Shown here: positions 9,041-16,414 of the stretch, in pieces
Numbering within the stretch: position 1 is the stretch's first letter
How the letters are laid out: each line of letters opens with the position of its first letter
NCBI GenBank assembly: GCA_900545445.1
Contig: UQZH01000003.1
Coordinates: 22,101-86,100 of the forward strand
Length of the DNA: 64,000 nt
Direction of reading: 5' to 3'
DNA from: an uncultured Collinsella sp.
GTDB lineage: Bacteria > Actinomycetota > Coriobacteriia > Coriobacteriales > Coriobacteriaceae
Notes under the pieces: model-generated
What the model was told of the DNA's origin: nothing
The model's database searches: none
Seen by the model: the letters and a program-made list of their open reading frames with translations, nothing else
Translations under genes and position numbers: made by a program

Positions 9041-9076
9041 CGAACACTTGTTCTATACGTACACATGTTCTATAGT
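9041..9076 (+). promoter_or_regulatory. Promoter overlapped by a LexA-type SOS box, upstream of hicAB
   Basis: CGAACACTTGTTC (9041-9053) matches the Gram-positive/actinobacterial LexA box form CGAAC-N4-GTTC. It overlaps a -35 TTGTTC (9048-9053), followed by a 17-base spacer and -10 TATAGT (9071-9076). The arrangement predicts LexA repression. The site may drive hicAB or be left over from a lost SOS gene. Confidence 0.55.
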
Positions 9077-9083
9077 AGGGGTG

Positions 9084-9122
9084 CTTGCATCGGACTTAAA
9101 TTGCAACTAAGATATAGTTGCA
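9084..9122 (+). promoter_or_regulatory. Second hicAB promoter with probable HicB operator
   Basis: A perfect inverted repeat TGCAACTA-AGATA-TAGTTGCA (9102-9122) overlaps a possible -10 TAAGAT that lies 17 bases after TTGCAT (9084-9089). It ends 14 bases before the hicA start. HicB antitoxins bind such palindromes and repress their own operon. Confidence 0.55.
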
Positions 9123-9136
9123 GAATGTGAGGCGGG

Positions 9137-9400
9137 ATGACTCGGACCGATAAACTCATCGCCCAGCTGCTTAGCTGCCCTTCGACGTATCGGTATACCG
9201 ATTTTTTAAAAGTCATGGCTTCATATGGCTTTGAAATGGACAACAAAGGCAAGACATCCGGATCGCGCGTTCGCCTCTACAGGCCATCGGATGGCAGGAT
9301 GTTCGTAATGCACGCGCCACATCCATCTGACGAATTGACAGCGGGGACCATTCGAAACATCGTTCGATTTCTGCAAGATGTCGGAGGTAGTCATGAGTAA
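9137..9400 (+). CDS. hicA: HicA-family mRNA interferase toxin
   Basis: An 87-residue protein of the HicA toxin family, a small double-stranded-RNA-binding fold that cleaves mRNA. Family features are the N-terminal helix, the core SGSRVRLYRPSDGRMFVMH, the histidine-proline pair HAPHP and the C-terminal helix with GTIRNIVRFL. This subfamily has Arg where many HicA proteins have the catalytic His of GSH, so the His in the HAPHP segment deserves attention. The gene overlaps hicB by 8 bases, which implies translational coupling. A palindromic operator and an SOS-like box lie upstream. Confidence 0.85.
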   Translation: MTRTDKLIAQLLSCPSTYRYTDFLKVMASYGFEMDNKGKTSGSRVRLYRPSDGRMFVMHAPHPSDELTAGTIRNIVRFLQDVGGSHE

Positions 9401-9722
9401 CGTTTTGGCATACAAGGGTTATTTCGCCCCAGTCGAGTTCGATGCCGAACAGCATGTGCTCACAGGTATGGTCACCGGCATTAGGGACGCAATCGTATTT
9501 GAAGGCTCCACGGTTGAAGAAGTGGAGCAATGCTTCCACGACGCCGTCGACGATTACCTTGAGTTTTGCGCCGAGAAGGGCAAGGAACCCGAGCGAGCTT
9601 TTAAGGGCTCGTTCAACGTAAGAACGGGCTCTGAGCTCCACAAGCAAGCAGCGCTGGCAGCGGTAAAGAAGGGTGAGTCACTCAATAAGTTTGTGACTGA
9701 AGCAATCGCTGCGGCGTTATAG
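9393..9722 (+). CDS. hicB: HicB-family antitoxin
   Basis: A 109-residue HicB antitoxin. The N-terminal half is the degraded RNase-H-like fold (YKGYFAPVEFD, then GIRDAIVFEGSTVEEVEQCFHDAV), and the C-terminal part resembles a ribbon-helix-helix DNA-binding segment (FNVRTGSELHKQAALAA). I start it at the ATG at 9393 because GGAGG lies 5 bases upstream and family members begin with this strand; an in-frame ATG 15 bases earlier is inside hicA and lacks a site. It neutralises HicA and represses the operon. Confidence 0.86.
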   Translation: MSNVLAYKGYFAPVEFDAEQHVLTGMVTGIRDAIVFEGSTVEEVEQCFHDAVDDYLEFCAEKGKEPERAFKGSFNVRTGSELHKQAALAAVKKGESLNKFVTEAIAAAL

Positions 9723-9806
9723 CATTAACGCATAGGCCCAAACAACCACAAAGGGCGCAGTTCACAGGCATATTTGCGGTGGCTTTACTGCCCATATCGC
9801 GTTTGC

Positions 9807-9852
9807 CCAGATAAAACCTGCCAAAATAAACCTGTCCCTTTTTGGCAGGTTT
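9807..9852. repeat. Repeat family B, copy 1
   Basis: Imperfect palindrome AAACCTGCCAAAA ... TTTTTGGCAGGTTT with GGGACAG (as CTGTCCC) in the centre, preceded by CCCAGAT. Other copies are at 19537-19580, 21491-21536 and 28833-28870. It sits directly before the ribosome site of the next gene. Confidence 0.75.
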
Positions 9853-9868
9853 GCTAGAGGAGGCTGGG

Positions 9869-10465
9869 ATGGACAAGGCTGAGTTGCGACGGGCGATGAT
9901 TGCTCGGCGCGATGCTCTTGATTTAGATGTGCGGGCGGCGAAGTCTGCCGTTATCTGTGCGCGGCTGGTTGAGCTGTTGGATCGCTCGGATGCCGCGGCG
10001 CCGCACACCGTTGCCGTCTATGCCGCGATGGGTTCCGAAGTCGATCCTGCCGCGTTTGCCGCAGCGGCCGCCAAACGCGGCTGGCGCGTGGCCTATCCGT
10101 GCATGTTCTCGGCAATTGATGCCGCAGCTTGTGGCCAGCGCATGTGCATGCGGGCAGTTGCCGCCGACGATGCGTCCGCGGCACCGTTTATCGCCCACCC
10201 CACGCGGGTCTTTGCGGCCGTGGACATCGACAACGACCGCTTCCCTATCGTGCCTGCCGAAGCTCTCGACATGGTCGTCGTGCCGCTCGTAGCCTTCGAC
10301 CGCGCCGGCGCGCGCCTGGGCTACGGCGGCGGCTGCTATGATCGCTACCTGCCCACGCTCTCGCCCGCATGTCAAATCATCGGCATCGCCTTTGACGAGC
10401 AGCGTGTCGACCACGTTCCCACCGACGCCCACGACCTGCCGCTACTCCACATCATCAGCGCCTGA
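9869..10465 (+). CDS. 5-formyltetrahydrofolate cyclo-ligase
   Basis: A 198-residue enzyme of the MTHFS family, which converts 5-formyl-THF to 5,10-methenyl-THF using ATP. The N-terminal KAELRRAMIARRDAL and the C-terminal nucleotide/folate loop RLGYGGGCYDRYL (about residues 149-161) are diagnostic. The start at 9869 follows GAGGAGG by 6 bases. It stands alone, with repeat family B upstream and repeat family A downstream. Length is normal for the family. Confidence 0.93.
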   Translation: MDKAELRRAMIARRDALDLDVRAAKSAVICARLVELLDRSDAAAPHTVAVYAAMGSEVDPAAFAAAAAKRGWRVAYPCMFSAIDAAACGQRMCMRAVAADDASAAPFIAHPTRVFAAVDIDNDRFPIVPAEALDMVVVPLVAFDRAGARLGYGGGCYDRYLPTLSPACQIIGIAFDEQRVDHVPTDAHDLPLLHIISA

Positions 10466-10491
10466 TCGCCGCCGTATCGCACCCGCAAGAT

Positions 10492-10608
10492 GAGCGTGGA
10501 AAATCTCCCACTTTGAGCCCCTTACGAGCCAAAAGTGGGAGATTATCCACGCTCAACCATTGCGCGTCCAGATTTCCACGCTCGTCCGTCCGGATTTCCA
10601 CGCTCGTG
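10492..10608. repeat. Repeat family A, copy 1
   Basis: A 23-base-arm inverted repeat (GAGCGTGGAAAATCTCCCAC ... and GTGGGAGATTATCCACGCTC, 10492-10554) is followed by two direct units of the form GTCCGGATTTCCACGCTCG. The element therefore has four copies of a TCCACGCTC word. It lies between two genes. Further copies are at 11892-12009 and 62053-62169. Confidence 0.8.
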
Positions 10609-10631
10609 CGGCTCAACGTCCTGCAACCGCC

Positions 10632-11594
10632 TCAACACGCACGCGGCACGCCGGCGACCCTGAGCTTGCGATCGAGCTTTGTCGGATCCCTTAGATCATC
10701 CCAGCACAAGCGCACGATCTTGCAGTTATCAAGCAGCGAAAGCCTCGACTCGCGCTGGCGCTCATCAAACTGCGCCTTCGCGAGCTTGCCCTCCTCCGCC
10801 GCCTTCTCGCTTTTAACGAATCCGTCGAACTCCCCGATAATCAGCCGGTCGCCCACACGCCACAAGTAGTCAACGCGATACGGCCGCCCCGGCTCAACCG
10901 GGTCGAACAGCTCAACTTGCAGCTCCGGCGTCTGCCAGCCGCGCTCGATCATCAGGGCGCGCGCCTTGGACTCGCCGCCGCTTTCTGACAGGCCATCGGC
11001 ATACCGCGCAACACTTCGCGCCGTCACAACACCGCGACGATTTAAGCCAAGCTTGTTGATTGCCTCAACGAGATGCTCCTTCGACAACAGCTGCTCATGA
11101 AGCGCCGAGTCCGCAATGATCAGTCCCTCGACAAACGACGCATCGACCAGGCAATCCGTAATCGTTTGATCGATATCGGTCACGGCAATATCCATCTGGA
11201 TTGCCCGTGTTTGACGAGCATAACGATGGCGAATCACCTGAGAGCCGGGCGTCGTCGATTGCGCCGGCGCCGCGGCGATATGGATGTGCGTCAAATTGGC
11301 ATGCGAAACCGAAAGACCATAGATAACAGCCGCCGTATAGGAGCAAAACGTCCAGTCGGGATGCTTTTGCGCAAGGGCCCGCACCCGATGCAGATAACGC
11401 TGCCGAAACTTGAGCTCGGACCAATAATCCGGACGCGCATACAGCCCCGGCATGACCGCCTCTAGACTTCCCGCCGCCACCCGCCGCTCAATCTGCTTTG
11501 CCTCCGCCGTCGTGCGTGCGTACACGCAGCTCATCTGCTGTTCGCATGCTTTAATGTGACTTGTAAGCCTTTGATTCGCCGTCATGTTTCCCAT
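10632..11594 (-). CDS. AbiEi-like domain fused to a PD-(D/E)XK (DUF559/Vsr-like) nuclease domain
   Basis: About 320 residues. Residues 20-200 resemble the AbiEi-type antitoxin/regulator domain of type IV toxin-antitoxin systems (short winged-helix region, then MPGLYARPDYW and FCSYTAAVIYGL). Residues 205-310 look like a DUF559/Vsr-like nuclease fold: ESKAR (Glu208), YRVDYLW (Asp242) and IIGEFDG (Glu255, Asp257) form a plausible PD-(D/E)XK active site. No AbiEii nucleotidyltransferase toxin is adjacent. The start at 11594 follows GGGAGG. Proteins of this build occur in many copies in Coriobacteriia and their function is not established. Assignment is from motif reading only. Confidence 0.65.
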   Translation of the reverse strand: MGNMTANQRLTSHIKACEQQMSCVYARTTAEAKQIERRVAAGSLEAVMPGLYARPDYWSELKFRQRYLHRVRALAQKHPDWTFCSYTAAVIYGLSVSHANLTHIHIAAAPAQSTTPGSQVIRHRYARQTRAIQMDIAVTDIDQTITDCLVDASFVEGLIIADSALHEQLLSKEHLVEAINKLGLNRRGVVTARSVARYADGLSESGGESKARALMIERGWQTPELQVELFDPVEPGRPYRVDYLWRVGDRLIIGEFDGFVKSEKAAEEGKLAKAQFDERQRESRLSLLDNCKIVRLCWDDLRDPTKLDRKLRVAGVPRAC

Positions 11595-11891
11595 GTCGCC
11601 TCCCAACTCTTGGAACGGCGCAAACGTACCAGACGGTTTCATGCGAAGTCTGACCAAATGCTGTCCAGGCGCTGACCAAATGCTTGACGGCTTTGGACGT
11701 TTTAGACTGATGACTTATATCTGCAGGTAGGGTGGTTGTCGAGAGGTCCCCGTCTCCATAATTTGGCGCCTTGGTCCATCGGATTATCAGAAAGAAAAAC
11801 CCGTCGAGATTCAAGACCACGCCAAATGCGACTTTGCCTCTGCACGCACCGTCTCTTAGCCGAGCCATCGGCATCTACATGCCTAAAAAAT
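11595..11891. other. Gap with no recognised gene
   Basis: About 300 bases between the AbiEi-like gene and repeat A copy 2. Short frames on both strands show no family likeness. I see no promoter good enough to list. Confidence 0.4.
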
Positions 11892-12009
11892 GAGCGTGGA
11901 TAATCTCCCGTTTTGAGCCTAGTTTCAAGCCAAAAGTGGGAGATTATCCACGCTCGATTTGTAAACGTCCGAAAATCCACGCTCGTGTGTCCGAAAATCC
12001 ACGCTCGTC
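11892..12009. repeat. Repeat family A, copy 2
   Basis: Same build as copy 1: inverted arms GAGCGTGGATAATCTCCC and GGGAGATTATCCACGCTC (11892-11955), then two tail units GTCCGAAAATCCACGCTCG. It lies 40 bases past the metA stop, whose gene is read leftward, so it is in the metA 3' region. Confidence 0.8.
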
Positions 12010-12049
12010 ATGCCGTGAGCACAGCCACAGTCGCAGCCACGGCCGCAGC

Positions 12050-12976
12050 CTAGTGCTCCTCGCCGGCGCGGGCCAGGTCGTAGGGCGTGGTCTGGTAGAC
12101 GTAGTAGTTGAGCCAGTTGGTGTAGAGCAACTGAGCCTGGCTGCGCCAGACGTTGCGCGGCTCGACGGTGGGGTCGTCACCTGGGAAGTAATGCGCCGGC
12201 ACCTGAGGGTTGAGCCCGCGCTTCACGTCGCGCTCGTACTCCAGACGCAGCGTGTCGGTATCGTACTCGGGATGGCCAAAGACAAAGAAGCGGCGGCTGT
12301 CGGTCGACTTGACGATGTACAGGCCCACCTCGTCGGACACGGCCACGACCTCAAGCTGAGGCTCGGCCTCCACGTCCTCGCGGCGCACATCGGTGTTGCG
12401 CGAATGCACGGCATAGAAACGGTCGTCGAAGCCGCGAACCAGCGGGCTTTGCGGCTTCACCAGATGATGCTCGAACACGCCGCTCGCCTTTGTCGACAGG
12501 TCGTACTTCTGAATACCGTAGTGGTGATACAGGCCCGCCTGCGCGCCCCAACAAATGTGCAGCGTAGAGTGCACGTGCGTGGTGGACCAATCCATGATCT
12601 GGCAGAGCTCGGGCCAGTAGTCAACCTCCTCGAACGGCATCTGCTCCACCGGCGCGCCCGTGATGATCAGGCCGTCGTAGTGGATGTCGCGGATGTCGTC
12701 GAACGTGCGGTAGAACGTCTCCAGGTGGCCAGCGCTCACGTGCGTGGCCTCGTGCGTCTTGGTGCGCAGCAGGTCCACCTCCACCTGTAGCGGCGTGTTG
12801 GAGAGCTTGCGCATGATCTGCGTCTCGGTGGCGATCTTGGTGGGCATGAGGTTGAGGATGAGCACGCGCAGCGGGCGGATGTCCTGGTGCAGCGCGCGGT
12901 ACTCGGTCATGACAAAGATGTTCTCGCTCTCGAGCTGCGCGGCGGCAGGGAGGGCGTCGGGAATGCGAATGGGCAT
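12050..12976 (-). CDS. metA: Homoserine O-acyltransferase (MetA family, predicted acetyl-CoA type)
   Basis: A 308-residue MetA-family enzyme that activates homoserine for methionine synthesis in the cytoplasm. The catalytic residues line up with E. coli numbering: Cys142 (ICWGAQA), His235 and Glu237 (FGHPEYD). Residue 111 is Glu ([13 protein letters not shown]). In characterised members Glu111 goes with acetyl-CoA and Gly111 with succinyl-CoA, so this is probably a homoserine O-acetyltransferase despite the usual succinyltransferase label. The start has AAGGAG five bases upstream. I see no SAM riboswitch or T-box leader in the 200 bases upstream. Confidence 0.93.
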   Translation of the reverse strand: MPIRIPDALPAAAQLESENIFVMTEYRALHQDIRPLRVLILNLMPTKIATETQIMRKLSNTPLQVEVDLLRTKTHEATHVSAGHLETFYRTFDDIRDIHYDGLIITGAPVEQMPFEEVDYWPELCQIMDWSTTHVHSTLHICWGAQAGLYHHYGIQKYDLSTKASGVFEHHLVKPQSPLVRGFDDRFYAVHSRNTDVRREDVEAEPQLEVVAVSDEVGLYIVKSTDSRRFFVFGHPEYDTDTLRLEYERDVKRGLNPQVPAHYFPGDDPTVEPRNVWRSQAQLLYTNWLNYYVYQTTPYDLARAGEEH

Positions 12977-13076
12977 GGATGCTCCTTACGAGTCAGTTGC
13001 AGCTATGGTACAACGAGCAGCCCTATCCGCGCGAGCACATCGCCCAGCGATGCCGTCAGCGGCCCAAATCACTCCA

Positions 13077-13112
13077 AAAGTAGAGATTAAGGCATGTCCC
13101 AAAAATCTACGG
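13077..13112. repeat. Repeat family F, copy 2
   Basis: Imperfect inverted repeat with GGCATGTCCCAAAAATCTAC, the reverse complement of the core at 8773-8811. It sits in the divergent region between metA and the hydroxyacid dehydrogenase. Confidence 0.6.
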
Positions 13113-13187
13113 CGCTTTAGTCTAGCAAAGTGACGGCAGGACGCTACAATGGTTCGACGCAAAAAACTCGGCCGGAAGGATACTCGT

Positions 13188-14165
13188 ATGTACCAGACGC
13201 GTAAGATCGGTGTGGTCGGCCAGGGCCACGTAGGAGCACATGTCGCCAACAGCCTGCTCATGCAGGGCATTGCCGACGAGCTGTACCTGTGCGATATCAA
13301 CGAGGCCAAGGTGACTTCCGAGGTCCAGGACCTGCGCGACTCCCTTTCGTTTGTCCCGTACAACACCAAGATCGTCAACTGCTACGACCACTACGAGGAG
13401 CTGGCCTGTTGCGACGTCATCGTCAACGCTGCCGGTAAGGTCGCGCTGGCCGCCGGCAACCGCGACGGCGAGCTGTTCTTTACCACCGACGCCGCCCGCA
13501 CCTTTGCCAAGCGCATCGTCGACGCCGGCTTCGACGGCATCTTTGTGAGCATCTCCAACCCCTGCGACGTCGTGTGCACCGAGCTGTGGCACCTGACCGG
13601 CTACGATCCCAAGAAGATCATCGGCTCGGGCTGCGGCCTGGACTCCGCCCGCCTGCGCACCGAGATCTCCAAGAAGGTCGGCGTGAGCCCCAAGTCCATC
13701 GACGCCTACATGATCGGCGAGCACGGCTTTAGCCAGCTGGCTGCCTTTAAGGCCGCGACCATCGCCGGCAAGAGCCTCAACGAGCTCCAGGCCGAGAACC
13801 CCGACAAGTACGCCTTTGACCACATGGAGGTCGAGGAGCTTGCACGCAAGGGCGGCTACGTAACCTACCAGGGCAAGCAGTGCACCGAGTACGCCGTCGC
13901 CAACTCCGCCGCGCGCGTCTGCGCTGCCATTCTGCACAACGAGCACGCTGTGCTTTCGGCCTCTACGCTTATGACCGGCCAGTATGGCGAAGAGGGCATC
14001 TTCACGTCCTTACCGTGCGTGATCGGCGCCGAGGGCGTCGAGGAGGTCTACACGCTCGACCTGTCCGAGTACGAGCTCGAGGGCTTCCACAAGAGCTGCC
14101 AGCACATCCGCGACAACATCGCCCAGCTCGACTGGTGGGACGCCGAGGCCTACGACGCAAAGTAG
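13188..14165 (+). CDS. L-lactate/L-2-hydroxyisocaproate-type dehydrogenase
   Basis: A 325-residue NAD-dependent 2-hydroxyacid dehydrogenase of the LDH/MDH superfamily. It has the Rossmann loop VVGQGHVGAHVA (9-20), an acidic residue for NAD (Asp36), the substrate pair Asp152/Arg155 (LDSARLR) and catalytic His179 (GEHG). The mobile specificity loop (AAGKVALAAGNRDGEL) is unlike that of classical LDH and recalls L-2-hydroxyisocaproate dehydrogenases, so branched or aromatic 2-oxo acids are likely substrates (inference). The start at 13188 follows GGAAGGA. It is monocistronic with a strong terminator. Confidence 0.85.
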   Translation: MYQTRKIGVVGQGHVGAHVANSLLMQGIADELYLCDINEAKVTSEVQDLRDSLSFVPYNTKIVNCYDHYEELACCDVIVNAAGKVALAAGNRDGELFFTTDAARTFAKRIVDAGFDGIFVSISNPCDVVCTELWHLTGYDPKKIIGSGCGLDSARLRTEISKKVGVSPKSIDAYMIGEHGFSQLAAFKAATIAGKSLNELQAENPDKYAFDHMEVEELARKGGYVTYQGKQCTEYAVANSAARVCAAILHNEHAVLSASTLMTGQYGEEGIFTSLPCVIGAEGVEEVYTLDLSEYELEGFHKSCQHIRDNIAQLDWWDAEAYDAK

Positions 14166-14208
14166 GCCGCTGGCTGCCGCAACCTTGCGAATCGAAGCGC
14201 GATACCAA

Positions 14209-14250
14209 GCGGACCGCGCCGGAAATCCCCGGCGCGGCCCGCTTTTTTGA
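14209..14250 (+). terminator. Rho-independent terminator of the dehydrogenase gene
   Basis: GC-rich stem with arm GCGGACCGCGCCGG, loop AAAT and near-complementary arm, followed by TTTTTT on the plus strand. Confidence 0.88.
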
Positions 14251-14272
14251 CTCACGCAGTGCCCTTGCGAAT

Positions 14273-14454
14273 CGAAGGTGAATACTTTTCCGCGAAGTGA
14301 ACGAGTAAAAACGAGCCCCCGAAGCATCGACACTTTTCAGACGCCGTTTCCTGCGGTTTCGTCGAGTTTTTCCTGCGGTTTTGCCGCAAAAAAGCGTGGA
14401 TGCTTCGGGGATCCAAAATAGGTCGTTCACTTCGCGGAAAAGTATTCACCTTCG
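14273..14454. repeat. 182-base palindromic element with perfect 32-base arms (element L)
   Basis: The outer arms 14273-14304 and 14423-14454 are perfect inverted copies over 32 bases (arm begins CGAAGGTGAATACTTTTCCG). An inner pair CCCCGAAGCATC/GATGCTTCGGGG (14317-14328, 14399-14410) nests inside. The core has two TTTCCTGCGGTTT repeats. It lies between convergent genes and carries no protein. It looks MITE-like. Confidence 0.8.
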
Positions 14455-14543
14455 TTTTCGCGCAGACACGAATCCGGCCGCCACAACGCAAAACGGGGCC
14501 CGCGCACAGCGTAGACCCCGTCAAAAAAGATAATTCCCGGTAC

Positions 14544-15512
14544 CTAGTACTGCTCGACGCCCATGTAGCGACGAACCTCGGGGCTGTGGTCGAAGACCTT
14601 ACCGCGGGCGGCGCGCAGCTCGCAGCTCATGTTGTAGAAGAAGATCGGCTCCAGGAACGAACGCACGCTGGCAGGCACTTCGCCCACGCCGTACTCGAGC
14701 GCATCGAGCACCATAATCGTATCGGTGTGCGTGTTGAGGAACGCAAGCGCGCGCTCCTCCATGGGGCGACACTCGCCCGCGCCAAGCTGCACAAAGTAGA
14801 ACACGCCGGGCTCGGTAGCCTCGAAGGGGCCGTGGAAGTACTCGCCGGAGTGAATATAGCAGCAGTGCTGCCACTGCATCTCCATGAGCGAGCAAATTGC
14901 CATGGCGTAGGTCTGGCTAAAGTTGGGTCCGGAGCCCAGGATATAGAAGAACTTGTGCTGCTGGCAGAGCTCGGCAAAGCGATCGCCCAGCTCGGCGTTG
15001 ACCTTCTCACGGGCAGCGGGCAGCAGCGCATCCATCTGCTTAAGGCCGGCGTACATGTCGGCGAGTGCCTCGTAGCCCTCCTGCTGGTCGAGCAGCTCGG
15101 CGGCGATCAGAGCGCCGATACCCTGAGGCACCTCGGCCTGCGGCACGCCTTCGCCCCACGGATAGACCCAGGTGGCCCACTTGCCGTTGTCGATCTTGGA
15201 GCCCTCGCAGTCGGTCATGGCGACGACCTCGGCGCCGGCAGCCAACGCCATCTCGCAGCCGTCGACGACCTCCTGCGTGTTGCCGCTGTGGCTGCATGCA
15301 ATAACGAGAGACTTCTCGCCAAGGCTCTTGGGGGCCATCAGGCAAAACTCGCGTGCCGTGTAGACCGTCGAGGAAAACGTGGTGGCCTCGCGCTTGAGCA
15401 GCTCGTTGGCCGGCATCAGGTCGATCATCGAACCGCCGCAGGCGATCCAAAAGACGTTCTCGATCTTGCCCTTGCGCTCGATGATTTCCTGAACCAGATC
15501 ATGTGCGTTCAT
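14544..15512 (-). CDS. SIS-family sugar-amine 6-phosphate deglycase DG2
   Basis: A 322-residue two-SIS-domain protein of the FrlB/GfrE/FraB group. Sugar-phosphate loops are at WIACGGSMID (22-31) and CSHSGNTQE (73-81). The predicted catalytic pair is Glu211 (EMQW) and His227 (GEYFHGPFE), 16 apart as in DG1, DG3 and DG4. The C-terminus ends VRRYMGVEQY and departs from the usual TRRYMWK form. GGAGG precedes the start. It has its own promoter flanked by two ATAGAACAACATAGAAC-type repeats and lies downstream of regulator R3, so R3 is the likely controller. No PTS gene is beside it; the sugar may enter through one of the two PTS sets here. Confidence 0.82.
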   Translation of the reverse strand: MNAHDLVQEIIERKGKIENVFWIACGGSMIDLMPANELLKREATTFSSTVYTAREFCLMAPKSLGEKSLVIACSHSGNTQEVVDGCEMALAAGAEVVAMTDCEGSKIDNGKWATWVYPWGEGVPQAEVPQGIGALIAAELLDQQEGYEALADMYAGLKQMDALLPAAREKVNAELGDRFAELCQQHKFFYILGSGPNFSQTYAMAICSLMEMQWQHCCYIHSGEYFHGPFEATEPGVFYFVQLGAGECRPMEERALAFLNTHTDTIMVLDALEYGVGEVPASVRSFLEPIFFYNMSCELRAARGKVFDHSPEVRRYMGVEQY

Positions 15513-15568
15513 CCTGATGTTCCTCCTTGTGGGGCAGCTTTGAGCGACGGCAGCTCGTACCTGCTGTC

Positions 15569-15647
15569 GTTCTATGTTGTCCTATTTATAACACGTGTAA
15601 CAACGCCCGTGAAGTCATCCCGGCAAATTTGTTCTATGTTGTTCTAT
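15569..15647 (-). promoter_or_regulatory. DG2 promoter between two direct operator repeats
   Basis: Minus-strand -35 TTCACG (15608-15613), 17-base spacer and -10 TATAAA (15585-15590). The 17-mer ATAGAACAACATAGAAC occurs at 15631-15647 and, with one change, at 15569-15585. The copies flank the promoter 62 bases apart, about six helical turns, which suits repression by looping. R3 is the likely ligand-controlled binder. Confidence 0.6.
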
Positions 15648-15656
15648 CTGTGGACG

Positions 15657-16412
15657 TTAGATGTCGAAGACGTAGCGCGAGCCCACAATCTTTTGGCGAC
15701 CGAGCAACAGAGGGTGCCCACCGGCGTCGGTAAAGTAGGCCTCCATATAGAAGAGCGGCTCACCGACCGGCACTTCCAGCAGCGGGGCCGTTTGGGCATC
15801 GGCAAGCGCAATCTCCACGGTGCAGGGGTCGGACTTGAGCGGCGCGCGACCCGAATGCTCGGCAACGAGCGCAAAGATGGAATTGTCCGTGAGGTTCTTG
15901 TCGGCAAGCGTCTGCAGATAGGGATGGTCGGCGAGCACAAAGGCGTTGTTCTCAAGCATGACAGGGATGCCGTCGGCTGTGCGCACGCGTTCGACCACGA
16001 TAAGCTCGCAGCCGGGCTCCACGCCAAAGAACGCCGCATCCTCGTGCGTCGCTGCGACCACCGTGCGCGACACCAGACGCGCACCCGGCACCATGTCGTT
16101 GGCAGCACAACCCTCAGTAAAGCTCTGGACGTCACCCTTCTGGCGAATCTTGCGCTTGAGCTTGGGAGCGCACACAAAGGTGCCCCTCCCCTGCTGGCGG
16201 TTGAGATACCCCGCACGCGACAGCTCCTCGATGGCGCGACGCACGGTGACGCGCCCCACGCCGTAGGACTTCGCGAGCTCCATCTCGGAAGGAATGCGCG
16301 AGCCGGCAGCGTACACGCCGCGCGCGATCTCGCCCTTTAGGTCGTCCATGACCTGCTGGTACAGCGGCACGGCGGACACGTCAGTACGGTCGGTCTTGCT
16401 ATCGAAAGCCAT
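15657..16412 (-). CDS. GntR/UTRA transcriptional regulator R3
   Basis: A 251-residue regulator: GntR winged helix (PLYQQVMDDLKGEIARGVY, SEMELAKSYGVGRVTVRRAI, wing GRGTFV) and a UTRA effector domain (about 85-245). The start lies only 2 bases after the recQ stop on the same strand, so it is presumably read through from recQ. It is followed by the DG2 promoter, whose repeats it probably binds. Close in sequence to R4. Its ligand is likely a phosphorylated sugar amine (family knowledge plus context). Confidence 0.88.
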   Translation of the reverse strand: MAFDSKTDRTDVSAVPLYQQVMDDLKGEIARGVYAAGSRIPSEMELAKSYGVGRVTVRRAIEELSRAGYLNRQQGRGTFVCAPKLKRKIRQKGDVQSFTEGCAANDMVPGARLVSRTVVAATHEDAAFFGVEPGCELIVVERVRTADGIPVMLENNAFVLADHPYLQTLADKNLTDNSIFALVAEHSGRAPLKSDPCTVEIALADAQTAPLLEVPVGEPLFYMEAYFTDAGGHPLLLGRQKIVGSRYVFDI

Positions 16413-16414
16413 CG

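Noticed and set aside
12977..13187. SAM riboswitch or T-box before metA
   Set aside because: No conserved riboswitch core or T-box sequence was found in the short region upstream of the start.
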